Below, piece after piece: positions 43,585 through 54,604 of a stretch of DNA of 64,000 nucleotides. The notes beneath the pieces were generated by a model. The model was not told the origin of the DNA. It searched no databases and worked only from the letters and a program-made list of their open reading frames with translations. A program made the translations under genes and the position numbers. Every line of letters starts with the position of its first letter. Within the stretch, counting starts at the first letter, position 1. The stretch spans positions 476,628 through 540,627 of the forward strand of contig NW_005179090.1 in assembly GCF_000350225.1 (NCBI RefSeq). The letters are read 5' to 3'. The stretch is from Chondrus crispus (Eukaryota; Rhodophyta; Florideophyceae; Gigartinales; Gigartinaceae).

Positions 43585-45943
43585 GACTCTCCATGGGTAG
43601 AAGGTACGGGTCCTCTACCCAGTCTTGCAGGTACATTATCGCATTTTGTACCTGTTGGGGTAACCGAGAACGGTCTCGGTTTCCTCTTTCTCATCGTCGG
43701 GGGTACCTTGTGTCCGCCTGCCGATAGGCGGGTCGATCTCGACGATCGACTTCTTTACGAAGGTACCCGCCTCCACGGGGGGCGAAGCGTGCGCCCTCAT
43801 CCGATCGGTTCGGGAAACCTTGACGCGGGGGAGGGCCCTCGCCCGCCGCTTGCCGGAGGAGATTACACGCACGGGGGCGCGTCTCCATTTGGTAGCGGTC
43901 GTTCCTGTACGCCGTGAACATTCGTTGTTCCGGCGACAGGAACGGTCACGCGTACATGGCATGCCCGTACGTACAGCATGGCCAGCACACGTACGCGCTG
44001 CCGTCCGTTGAGGCGAAGGTCGCCGCGTGCCGGGCCTTCTCATCGGTGAGGAGGGGCACGCGAGGCGCTTGGTCTCCTGCATCTCGGTTCGATATGTCGA
44101 GCTCTGCGACCCAGGGGTCCGTACCACTTGCCACTCTTGGAGTGGCCGCGAACGCGGTGGCGTAACTCGATGTCGTTCCGGTCGACATCAGTAAGGGGGG
44201 TCGACCCCCACCTGGCCCTGCTCCTTGCGTAATGAGGACAGGGTCGGCCTGCCACTCATCCTCCCCGACATGAAGGGTCGAGGCGGGCGAACTTGTTGCG
44301 GCGGACGTCGTAGTCCTGCCAGCCCTCCCTGCCGGTTTCGGATCCCGCGGAAGTAAACCGCGCCGAGCGCGGTACGTTGTACCTTCCGCCGTGGCGATAC
44401 AGCGAATAGTCGAGAGATCGGTCTTCTGATTGCCTGGCAGCCTTTGCACAGTTTCGGATACTGCGGCACGGGTTGCCGGTGCAAGTCCCCGCACGAAGTA
44501 GTGCGCGAGGGACTGTTCGGAGAAGACTGCCGTGCATCGGAACGCGGCAGTCTCGAGTCGGTCGGCAAACGTGCCTTCCGTCTCATGCGATTGCTGTTGC
44601 GCCGTAGCGACAGCGTCGTACGCTTCACCTAACACTTCATCCGTGAGGTAGCGTTTCAAGAATTGATTCACGAGCCCCGGCCAGCTTACGTCGTCATGGA
44701 GCTGGCCGGCGCGGAGGTCACGCATCGTATAACTCGTATACAGGCGCTCCGCGTCGCGCTCGAAGAAGTACGCGAGGACTCGTACCGCAACACCTTCGGT
44801 CAGGTGTTGCGAGTTGAAAGTGATTCGGATATCCTTCAAGAACGGCAGCAGCTGGATCGGGTCGGTACCGTCGAAGCTGGGCATCGTGGGACGGATCCCA
44901 CGACAGTGTTGGACGTACTTTGCGATCTGTCCCGCGTCACCCGAGGTAACGAGCCTTGAGGTGTTATCCAAGCGGTACATACGATAGTCAGCAACAGTGC
45001 TGAACTCTTGGATCATCGTATGTGCCGGCTCGAGCCTGGGTTCAGCGGGACCCAGCGTGCCGAAGGAGGTAACCGGTACCGTACGGACGTCTACCGGACC
45101 TGGATGCTCGGCGTAACTCCGCGGCGGGTAGCCGGCCCAGCGGGGATCGACGAAGAACATCGGTTCTCCGGATCCGCGGGCGGCTCCTCCACGGTCCTGT
45201 TCGTCCGCGTACGATACGTGGTCCACCTGCCGCCTACTTCCGGCGATAGGCGGCAAGGCTTGGGTCTCAGACGCGAAGTTCGCGTCCATCGGAGGACGGC
45301 TTCCTTCTGCAGTCCGACTGGTAGCGGCACTAGTTGGACGCCAACCTTCGGGGGCAGCGGCGCTCGGAGATACGATACCACCGGGCTCTCTCGATGGGGC
45401 ACCGGGTAGCCCTTCGGCCATGGTACGTCCCAGGTCACGAGCACGCCGCCGAGTGGCGTTGAGCTCAGCGGAGAGGTGCGCAAACGCAACCAATTGCTCT
45501 GAGGACGGAGAGGTTCGGTCCTCTGGTTGTCTCACCGAGGTTGGCCTCTCAGGGCGACCTCGCCCGGACGGTCCGGGCGCAGCGAAGCGGGAGTCTTCGA
45601 CGAGAACTATCCGCGAGTGTAACTCGTCGATCAGTGCTCGGAGATTCTCTAAGGACTGCCTCACTCCATCAAACCTCCCTTCACGCAGGGAGCGGAGTTC
45701 GGCCATACATCGAGTGTATACATGGTCCGATACATCGATCCGAAGGGGAGTACGGACTTCCTCGATGTATTCGACTATGCATTCGAACATCGCCGCCGCT
45801 CTTTCCTCGGAGGATCCGAGCGACGGTTCGCGGTCATGAGGACCTGCGTCGCCGTCGCCCGACGGGGCGGATGGGGACCGCACAGCTGCCGAACTCAGAT
45901 CCGCCGCTTCGGAGCAGATCGAGGGCTCAAACTCTTGGCTCGT
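43346..45943 (-). pseudogene. gag: Gag of element B
   Basis: It is collinear with A Gag. The start codon position reads ACG (45,943-45,941) where A has ATG; the first remaining in-frame ATG is near 45,790, about 50 codons later. The capsid core is present (SWPGLVNQFLKRYL). The zinc knuckle CWPCCTYGHAMYA is cut by TGA at 43,948-43,946 exactly where the fourth ligand Cys should be. A second TGA follows at 43,693-43,691. The frame ends at 43,346 (KGKDGYVQAVA), longer than A because A has one more base there. So neither element has an intact knuckle. Confidence 0.85.
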
Positions 45944-46004
45944 CTCGACGCGATCGCTTCGCGGAGGGAAGCGGAAGTCTTCTCGGAGATCGGACTCAAG
46001 AGTC

Positions 46005-46022
46005 TTCTAGGTCGGGAGACCA
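46005..46022 (-). other. primer-binding site candidate of element B
   Basis: On the minus strand TGGTCTCCCGACCTAGAA starts 1 nt inside the 5' LTR, the same as in element A. Confidence 0.6.
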
Positions 46023-46023
46023 C

Positions 46024-46708
46024 TGTAGCTTAAACACCCCTAGCGATAGGGGTGTATGTGCAGTTCGACCGGGACCCTTGTCGATCGGGAAGACAGGGGT
46101 GAAGCGGGACACCAGGTAACGGCACCGGGCAGCGGGCCCGGGTAGCGTGGTAGAGCGGGAACGGGGAGGACGCCGGTACGCGCGAGTGGTTCCACGCCTC
46201 GACGCCCCGGCGCGGTACTGGGTAACGATCCAGTACCGACGAGCAGAGGGAGAGCCGGCTCGTGGGCGTACCGCGCGCGTCCTCAACCCGCGCTCGGTGC
46301 CGCTCTAAGGTAGTAAGCGAGCGCTACCTTAGAATAAGCCGGAAGTCAGACCTTGATGGTCGGTGGGTGACAAGTCCGTGCTTGTCCTCTTCCACCGCCG
46401 CCGGTCCGCTCCATATTTAATATACAAAACAATCTACAACTCTACAATACCGAAGTACTGTAGTGGACTACTGTAGTACAGTTCGGACCGTACTGTAATA
46501 CTGTCAGCCATCGGGGCTGACAGTACACGTGTGCGCACGCGCTTCCGTCCCGCGCGCGATACACGTGTGCATGTGTGCACGCGGGGGTCCTGCACGCGAG
46601 GGGTACACATGGCCACGGGCAGTGGTAATGTAGAGCATCGGGCTCTACAGCACTAGATCCGTTGTTGATATAATCTAACTAAAAAGCCCCAGGGGGGGTT
46701 ATACTACA
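46024..46708 (-). repeat. 5' LTR of element B
   Basis: A 685-bp LTR with + strand ends TGTAGCTTAAAC and ATACTACA, followed by the target duplication CGCGC. It carries a TATA-like GTATATTAAATA (minus strand, 46,424-46,413). Confidence 0.92.
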
Positions 46709-46713
46709 CGCGC

Positions 46714-47398
46714 TACACCTGACCGACTTGACGGATCAAGTCGGGGAGGTAAGAGTTGGTCGATCCGACTCCGACGATAAGACGACCGCTGGGGGCAGGG
46801 GAGTCGACCCGGACGAACGGTCACCTTTATGTCAACCGACGGCGGGGAGTACTGTACTCCCCCAGAAAAAGGATCCCGAAAATCTGCCGATGGATTGGGA
46901 AAAAGAAATCGACTTGTCATACATCGAGGATGACAAGCTCCGTGGCCACGTACTCGAGATGCTCCGTAAGCACTCCAGTCTGTGGAGCGGTGCGCTCGGA
47001 ACGATCCGAGCCACGGAGCACCGCATTGCCCTCGAACCGGGTACGAAGGCGATACGCTCGATGCCCTATCGTAAGGAGCCCGCGATGCGAGATATGGTCG
47101 CAAAGGAGGTCAACAAGATGTTGAACGCCGGCGTCATCGAGCCTGCGAACACCGAGTGGACGTCCCCGGTGGTGCTCGTACCGAAGAAAGACGGCTCTCT
47201 TCGGTTCTGCGTCGATTACCGCCGCCTCAACGTCAAGACGGCGGCGGATTCCTATCCGCTGCCCCGCATGGATGACTGCATCGATTCGCTTGGGGATGCC
47301 GCCGTGTTTACGACGTTGGACTGCAACTCAGGCTACTGGCAGATCCCGGTCGCTCCGGAAGACCGGGATAAAACTACCTTCACGACGCATATGGGTAC
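46714..47398 (+). pseudogene. pol: reverse transcriptase of element A, first part
   Basis: It resumes A pol after element B: HLTDLTDQV, then EIDLSYIEDDKLRGHVLEML, TEWTSPVVLVPKKDGSLRF, CVDYRRLN and FTTLDCNSGYWQIPVAPEDR with the first catalytic Asp region. The frame is clean to THMG at 47,396, where the 1,126-bp insertion breaks it between the GGTA bases. Its continuation starts at 48,525 with FRHLRMPFG. Confidence 0.88.
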
Positions 47399-48524
47399 TG
47401 TAGTGCAATACGCACCTGAAAAGGGGGGTGAAAAGAAAGGAAAATATTTGTGTATGAAAAGTAGTCCGGGTTGGGGTACACACGTGTGAATAACTGCACA
47501 GTTTTAATTTTTATTTATTTTATTTTATTTAGTTAATTAGTTGACATTAATTTTGCTGCCACTAGATTAGATCTAGTATCTAGCGCCGCGAGCTACTGTA
47601 GTGGCTCCGGCGGGGCGATATATACCTTAGCCCTCTGACCACCAAGCCAGTAAAGGTAACCCAAGTTGCCAGAGTTGAATATCGCCTTGGTCGAAGTCCG
47701 TCTTTCCCAAGACGCTCCCTTTTACCACAGATTACGTTATCCTTTGCGCTCGGGGGTTCCCTTTCCTTTTCCTTTATTTCACCTATCTCTTTCTATTTCC
47801 ATCTCTATTTCTATTCCCTTATCTTGTGTTGGTTCCACAGTGCCTGATTGCGATCTGCATTGTGACGACTGGAGTCATTGGGCTCTTGTGTTGGTTCTTT
47901 TGTTTGTCGTTGGTGCCAACGGCATTGGTTGCTACCGGACCGGTGTAGATGTCTTGGCCATCGGACGACACGTGGATGTAGCGCTGCTACTTGTTTACGT
48001 CCACCGACGGAGGCTGTTGCGACGACGTCTCCCTCGAAGGTCCTGTTGTGTATACAAGACAGTGTTGGTTCCATCGGATACAGGTTGCGACCGTTCCGGT
48101 GTCAGTACTTTGCCATCGGGCAGTACGGAGGTGTAACTCTGCTACGTGTTTGCAAATTCCCGTCGGGCTGCGTTGCGACGCCCCCGTCGAAGACCTTATC
48201 AAGGGTATAAGGCGTAACAGGCGCGCCGTGAGCATTAGCTTTACGACCCATCGGGCACGGCTTCGTAATCACCGCCCCGAACTCGCCGAGCAACTGCCTG
48301 TACAAGACTCTACCACCATTCGTCCTGGGGCGGGCCTCTTCCTTTTGCCCCCCCTATCAGGGACTTGAGCTACTGTGGGCCGCAAACCCACTTAAAGGGA
48401 AAGGTAGAATCGGACACTCCGTAGGGCTGTGCCGTCGGCAACTCTTGTTGGTTGTTGTTTGTTGGTTGTGTTGTCGCTGGAACCTTGGACCCTGATTCCG
48501 GCCTGACAGGCACATTGCACTACA
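47399..48524. mobile_element. solo-LTR-like insertion inside A reverse transcriptase
   Basis: 1,126 bp starting TGTAGTGCAA and ending TTGCACTACA (10-bp perfect inverted ends, TG...CA), flanked by GGTAC (47,394-47,398) and GGTAT (48,525-48,529). Four of five target bases agree, and the mismatch is a C/T next to G. There is no ORF of note. A TATATA lies near 47,619, and a diverged tandem duplication with a period of about 160 bp at 47,941-48,193. The best reading is a solo LTR of a third LTR-element family. A TIR element with a 3-bp GTA duplication is the alternative. Confidence 0.65.
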
Positions 48525-49560
48525 GGTATGTTCCGCCATTTACGCATGCCGTTCGGGTTGAAGGGGGCACCGGCCACCTTCCAACGTGCATTGGACATTA
48601 TTTTATCCTGGGTAAGGTGGCGGATATGCCTCGCGTATCTCGACGACGTCATTGTGTTCTTGTGTACGCACGCGGAAGACGCAACGCACCTGGACACTGT
48701 CTCGAGCCTGTTGAGGAGCGCCGGTATTTCCCTGAAGCTCAAGAAATGCAACTTTTTTCGTCCGAAGGTGCACTACCTGGGGCACGTCATCTCCTCAGGT
48801 AAGCTGAGTGTCGCCGAAGCGGCGGCAGATGCCTTCAAGACGTTCACATTCCCGTGGAAGTTGACGCAAGTGCGCTCATTTCTTGGGGCGTGCAACGTCT
48901 ACCCCCGCTTCGTCAGGGGGTTCGCGAAAATTACACGTCCATTAACGAACATGACGCGCAAAGACGCGGACCCCAAATTGGATGACCCGACGGAGGTACA
49001 ACTGCAAGCCTTCGAGACGTTGAAGGAACGGATGATCAACAGCCAATTCTCGCGCCGCCCCGACACGGCCGACCGTACATGATCGACACCGCCGCGAGCG
49101 CCTATCAGTTAGGCTGCACGCTGCTCCAAGAGCACGACTAGCCAAACGATTGGCGTCCCGTCGGGTATTGGTCGTACTCGCTGAACGACAGCGAGCGCAA
49201 CTACAGCGCCACGGAGTGCGAGTGCTTCACCGTAGTGTGGGCGTCCGCACACTGCGGCCGTATATCGAAGGAACAAAGTTCACCGTCCGAACGGATCGCG
49301 ACGCGTTGAGGTGGCTCATGTCTCTCGCCGAGAGCTCCGGAAGACCAACCCGGTGGCAGTTACGTCCGGCTGAATACGATTTCACCATTCAGTACCGCCC
49401 CGGACGTGTACACCACGTTCCCGACGCCCTGTCACGTCTCGTGTCGCGGAGAGTCGCCGACGACCCTCGCCCCACTGTCGAGGTGGACGACGATATTCTT
49501 ACCTTCGACGCGGACACGACCGTTCAAGACGTATCGAACGAGCTCGTGGACCACGTTTGC
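48525..49560 (+). pseudogene. pol: reverse transcriptase (second part) and RNase H of element A
   Basis: FRHLRMPFGLKGAPATFQ follows directly after the insertion. Then come the catalytic LAYLDDVIVF, VHYLGHVISSGKL and RSFLGACNVY. A frameshift near 49,060 leads to RNase H (YMIDTAASAYQLGC). A TAG stop at about 49,139 (EHD*PNDW) and another shift near 49,240 lead to RTLRPYIEGTKFTVRTD and the connection domain (IQYRPGRVHHVPDALSRL). There are more lesions than in element B, in keeping with an older copy. Confidence 0.88.
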
Positions 49561-51304
49561 GCCGTGAGCTGCGACAACAAGGTCGAGCACGTCTTCGCGA
49601 CGACACGGAACCAAGCCAACTCAGGAAGAAGGTCCCGCGCCCGAGCGCGCGAAGAGCCGAGGTGCAACGACGAAGCCCCCGCTCTCCAAGGACTCACTTC
49701 GTTTTGGGAAGAGAATGACGAGTTCGACGCCACCGACATCGAGCGCGCCGCAGACCACGAGGCTAGCGCGCTTGCCTCCGCGGTCGCCCCTCTGCAGGAA
49801 GACCTTCCGGCTCCTCTTAAGATAGAGGAGATCGCCGAAGAGCAACGCGTAGATGACTTCTGCCAAACCGTTTTGGCACGACAGTCTGAGTCCCGGGACT
49901 CCGCGTTCTTCGAGGTCCACCAGGGGGTGCTCAAACGGAGACACCCCTTCGACCCTGATATCGTACAAGTGGTGCTCCCTCGAACGCTGCGCGCACGATT
50001 GATACGACTGTGCCACAACCCGGCCATCGTGGGACACCCGGACCAGAATTGCATGTCCTCGCGCTCCGTCGCGAGTACTACTGGCCCTATTTCGCCGCCG
50101 ACGTCGCCGCGATGGTGCGAGGGTGCCGGACCTGCGCGATGAGCCGGGTTAAGTTCCGGAAACACCTCAACCGTTTGAAGTTGTTCCCAGCAACGCGGCT
50201 GCTCGAGAGCCTGGCCATCGACATCTTGGGTCCGCTCCCCAAGACGAAGTCAGGGAAACGGTTCCTGCTCGTAATTAGCGATCGCTTCACTAAGCTCACG
50301 CAGGTCGTCGCATTACGTACGATTACCGCCTACACCGTCGCAGTTGCGTTCTGCGACGCCTGGGTATTTAAGTACGGCGTCTCGCCCACGTTACTGTCGG
50401 ATAACGGACCGCAGTTCAACCCCAAGTTCTTCCACAGCACGTGCCGGGTTCTCGGAATTACGAACCTATTTACGTCGGCGTACCATCCGCAGACTAACGG
50501 AAAAGTGGAACGATGGAACCGAACGACCGCCACAATGCTTTGCAACTACGTAGGTGAGCATTAAGATGACTGGGACGTGTACGTGGGGCCGCTTACGTAC
50601 GCAAATAACTCCCACGTACACCGCTCCACGCGCACCACGCCATTCGAGCTCGTGCTCAGTAGGCCACCGCCGCAGTTCTCTCTTCGACGAGCCGACGGTG
50701 AGACACCCCATTCTGATAGGGGAAACCAACGCGCCCAGTTCCTCAAGACCTTGTACTCTACCATTCAGATGGCTTACGAGAGCCTGCATCGGACGCAGGC
50801 CCGCTACAAGCGCGACTTCGATAAGGGCATACGGCGGATCAACTCGCGACTCCGTCCCGGCGAATATGTATACCTCAATCCCACCAATGGGGAAAGACGT
50901 CAAATAAGTTGGCGTACACGGCGGTAGGACCCTACCGAGTTCTCGCGAGCGACCGCCGAACCATCACGATCGATCGTGATGGCGCTACTGAGCGCGTCTC
51001 TGCAGATCGCTGCGTGTACGCGCCACCGCCGACGGGCGTACCACGGATGAGTACGACAACCCCGGGTGACCTTGCCGACAAGGTCACCGAGGGTACTCAG
51101 TATGCCGTCGAATGAGTACTCCGGCATCGAACCACAGAGGACGGAACCACGGAGTTCCTCATAAAGTGGACGGACTACGACGAACACACTTGGACAGCGC
51201 GCACACATGTACCAGAGGAATTAGTGTCGCGCTACGCGAAAAGACTTCGAGCGCGTACAGGTAGGGGCTTCACTCCGGAACTGAACGCGGACGTCCAGTC
51301 TTAA
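49561..51304 (+). pseudogene. pol: integrase and chromodomain of element A
   Basis: The zinc domain begins LCHNPAIVGHPDQN; a frameshift near 50,050 leads to REYYWPYFAADV and GCRTCAMS. The integrase core has Asp at codon 50,220 (LAIDILG), Asp at 50,400 (LLSDNGPQF) and Glu at 50,508 (TNGKVERWN). A TAA at 50,562 replaces a Gln-like codon, a shift occurs near 50,905, and TGA lies at 51,113. The chromodomain follows in the same frame: TTEFLIKWTDYDEHTWTAR, THVPEELVSRYAKRL, to the stop at 51,304. It would have integrated the cDNA, with the chromodomain probably guiding target choice. Confidence 0.88.
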
Positions 51305-51312
51305 GTGAGGGG
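51283..51312 (+). repeat. pol end with internal polypurine tract, element A
   Basis: GAACGCGGACGT, six variable bases, then TTAAGTGAGGGG. About 25 of 30 bases match 54,572-54,601, just before the 3' LTR. The pair brackets the 3.3-kb antisense region. Confidence 0.7.
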
Positions 51313-53652
51313 CCCTCAACCGCCTCGGGGCGGTTAAATCGAACCGTTTTGTTATGGTTAGAACTGATCTCTCACGAGTGGGGACAGAGAAAACGTACCG
51401 AAGGAAAGCCGTATTGACTTCGCCGAGGCCGAAGACGCAGGAAGTAGGATCCTACTTCATCGATGAGGGCAGTACGAACTGCCTGAAGAATCGTAGTCCT
51501 CGCTATGATCGAAAATAGCAAGACGGCGCGGAGAGAGAAAATAATATCCCATGCAGAGTGGAGGGTAGGAACGCCCAACGAATGAGACGATCACCGGAAA
51601 AGGGAAACCGGCGTAGGGGGCAAATAGGCTCCGTGAAGGCCGATCGACGGAAATGATGATCGGGGTAGAGGTCGAAGGGGCGCGATTGCGCACACAAGAC
51701 GTATGGAATGGGCTCCCGTGCTTGGGGGACGTTCGGAGCAACACGCTCCAACATAGTTATACCCGCGCACGGAAGCAAGATACCCCAAAACCGCAACAGA
51801 CAGCCGCCCTATAATAAAGGAAATTAAGAGGTGAGGGGCAATTACACGCGAGCGTCGCCGGAGTTTGCGCGCCACGCAACAACACCGCTCGCGTAATCAC
51901 GAAATGACTACCGCCACCATCCCCCAAAAAGTAACGGCAAATCAAGGATAGGAAATTACACCAGCACGTGCATTTCGTGTTCTGGTACTGTATTCCACCG
52001 GACATGTCATGAAAAGGCGGACGGCGGCGGTTCAGGGGCGGGTACAGCGAGTACCCGCCCGAGGGTACACACGTCCGCCTTCGGAGCGGGCGCATCGCCA
52101 TCTCGTTGCGCGTATCTCAAGTCATTCAACCGGCTTTGCTCCCCTGAACCCGCTGCGTGTCGACGACTATACGCGGGCACGAGCTCTCGCCGCCGACGGC
52201 GAGGGGCGCCGGAGAACACGGACCTGACCCCGCCCACGCTACTAACACGCTCATCGCGCTGCGAGCATTCCTTACGGTTCCGTTGAGTAGCAGGGACAGG
52301 CTACACCGCGCGCACCAGACCGCAAGCGACCACCGGAAGACATCCAAACAAGCCTGCACCGTCAACCAAGAGGTACCTCCCCTCCCGACGCGGGGAGGAA
52401 GTCGCGCGCGACAAGCGCACGAGCGCCTTTCAAGAGCGCATCGCCCTGCTGAGGGAGTAGCCCGACGCTCTCGCCGGACTGGGCAACTCGACTCGACGAG
52501 AACCGAACCGCCGACACACGGAAGAAAAACCGACGCCCGACTACAACGCGCATGTACCCTAACACCGTCTGAAACCTTCTTCGCATGTGCCGCACACTCA
52601 CCGTACAGGGCCGCGGGACACCCTCGCTTCGCCGACTGGCTTGGCGCGGAGACCGCCGACACGCCATTTTACGGGCAACAGAAGACGACGAGCACGCGCT
52701 ACCGACACTCGCGAATAAGGAGCACGGCGGAGGGGACGATCCCCGCCTATGGCAAGATCACTGATATGATCGACGAACGGAAGTGGGTGGAGGGGGACAC
52801 CGTAGCCCCTCGAAATGAGAGTCCGTGTGCCGGTCCCGCGTAACACGAGGATATGGCACGAAACCCAAGTCCGCAATACCGACGCTCGCGGATGGGTAGT
52901 CCGGCGAGGGACGACCTCCGCCGACACCCCCGGTACGCGTTACGCGTGGAAAGACCAGGTAACGCCGAGCCAAGAACAGCCACGCCTCTTCACTCGCGAC
53001 CCGCGGGTATCCTCACCGCTCCGACGTAATGACGGCATGAAGGTGAAGCTACTGTTCGAGCGCCTCCGCAATGCGTCGACGCTGAAGGTAATTACGAGGG
53101 AAGGAAATAGTAACGGCGCAACAACTGAAGGGCGCGACGAAAAGACGGCGACCCTCGTCGAGCCCTGTTGGAGAGAAAGGGTCCCTCCTCCATACCGCTG
53201 CGCGCCCCCATACTACGGGAGCTACGCCGGTTTGGACATTTCGAAAAGACGAGAAGTCGGGAGAGGAGCTCGCCGACACGACTATCGATCCCCGCGACGT
53301 GACGCGTTAGAACATGGGGGAATGGCCCCCTTCCGAGAGCAAAGAAGGCTGGCGGCTCGTGCCGCTGAGGACGTGACGACAACCCTTCACGGCGGAAGGG
53401 GCAATAGCTTTCCGCTCGACCGAGAGAGTTACCACCAGCGACCTACGAGGATACTCTTATCACGGGCGCGCGGACGGCTCGCGCATTACTACCCCAGAAA
53501 CCGACGGCAGAGACGTCGAAGGATAAGACCTGGAGGTGAGGAACAGGGAAGGCCACCGTGGGGCGTGTGTTCGCATGCAACCGGAGCCACGACGACTGAG
53601 GGGAGGACGAAAGAGGGTGGCGCCACGCTTATCGCACGAACACCGGCGTCCC
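51313..53652. other. 3' internal region of element A, no supported gene
   Basis: GC-rich, with overlapping frames on both strands and no domain. On the minus strand a pyrimidine-rich CCTCTTTCGTCCTCCCCTCAG (near 53,620-53,600) follows the antisense ORF stop, as a similar tract does in element B. Confidence 0.45.
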
Positions 53653-54555
53653 TTATATGTAGGAGGCGTACAGTGCGATGCCTGACCACAAATCGAAAAA
53701 ATCATCAAGATCTTTTGTCGCGCGACAAGATGTTTTTGTCATACACAAAATTTCAGGCAAAAATTGTTTTCGCGGGATATCTGAAACGTCGAGAAAAGCA
53801 CGTGACAGAGAGGACCACAACATTTCGTGCACAAATTCCGCGTTCATAATCACGCCATCTACATTGGACAGCAGCTCGCCCACGGTCACCCCGGAGCAGG
53901 GGAACCGGCGCCATGGAAATCGAAGACGCTCGACGGGAAGAGGGACGGATCGCTCCAGGAGCGATCCGAACCACGTCGTCGTGGAGTCGTTCCTCTCGCC
54001 GGTCAAGGAGGAGCCCCGAACGACGGCGGGGTCGGGTGCACGCGATCCAGGGGGTGTGGAGGCGGGGACGAACTCGATTGACGGGGGCGATTCCCCGGCG
54101 CTTCGTGATTTTTGGAACGGCAGTAAAGTGGCGTGAGGGAGCAACGGCAAATCGGGTTGACGCGAAATAACTCCCCCACGGGGGATGACGTCTACCGTCG
54201 ACGAAGGGATCATACCCGGGGCCACCGAGGAGCCCGGAAGAGGCGCCGACATCGACGAGCCGGGGTCGGAGTCGCCCAGCGAGCAAAAGAACACCGACGA
54301 TCCCGACGAGTCTCTGACAGGGAGCACGTGGCGGTAGACTTGAGGCGAGGGGACGGCGAGCACGCACAGAGAAAGACAGGCGAGGGGGAAAAGGAGGAAT
54401 ACGACGCGCCCCGGAGAGCCGCCGGGGATGAAGAGGCGAGGAAAGGAAAAAGGGGCAATGGACCGACGACGGACCGGGCTCGGACCCAATGGAATCAGTG
54501 ACGTACTGGAGGTCTCGGATACGACCAGGGCAGCTATGGGAATCGACATGGCCAT
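53653..54555 (-). CDS. antisense ORF of element A (300 aa)
   Basis: ATG 54,555 (MAMSIPIAALVV) is 49 bp inside the 3' LTR and opposite to gag-pol, the same placement as ORF 1 of element B. A hydrophobic stretch (VVFLLFPLACLSLCVLAV, about residues 45-62) could be a membrane segment. The middle is Ser/Pro-rich. The C-terminal block LLERSVPLPVERL, WRRFPCSGVTVGELL, then a helical part with FLPEILCM aligns with B. No stop interrupts 300 codons, although pol of the same element is badly broken. Function unknown. A protein made from a transcript starting in or near the 3' LTR is the simplest model. Confidence 0.6.
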   Translation of the reverse strand: MAMSIPIAALVVSETSSTSLIPLGPSPVRRRSIAPFSFPRLFIPGGSPGRVVFLLFPLACLSLCVLAVPSPQVYRHVLPVRDSSGSSVFFCSLGDSDPGSSMSAPLPGSSVAPGMIPSSTVDVIPRGGVISRQPDLPLLPHATLLPFQKSRSAGESPPSIEFVPASTPPGSRAPDPAVVRGSSLTGERNDSTTTWFGSLLERSVPLPVERLRFPWRRFPCSGVTVGELLSNVDGVIMNAEFVHEMLWSSLSRAFLDVSDIPRKQFLPEILCMTKTSCRATKDLDDFFDLWSGIALYASYI

Positions 54556-54571
54556 CTCTACAAGCTGATGT

Positions 54572-54601
54572 GAACGCGGACGTTCACCGTTAAGTGGGGG
54601 G
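54572..54601 (+). repeat. pol-end-like duplicate and polypurine tract of element A
   Basis: GAACGCGGACGTTCACCG then TTAAGTGGGGGG, directly before the 3' LTR (54,605). It is the partner of 51,283-51,312. Confidence 0.7.
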
Positions 54602-54604
54602 CGA

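Larger units (their letters stand above)
32300..46708 (-). mobile_element. Ty3/Gypsy chromovirus B, nested in A, reverse orientation
   Basis: Two 0.68-kb LTRs in minus orientation (TGTAGTATAAC...TTTATGCTACA) bound a 14,409-bp element. The target duplication CGCGC is exact at 32,295-32,299 and 46,709-46,713. Removing the element and one duplication rejoins the pol codons of A (GIAHAL|HLTDLT). Gag, protease, RT/RNase H, integrase and chromodomain read on the minus strand from 45.9 to 38.6 kb. The 5.6 kb up to the left LTR hold + strand ORFs. The LTR pair looks more alike than that of A, as expected for the later insertion. Confidence 0.92.
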
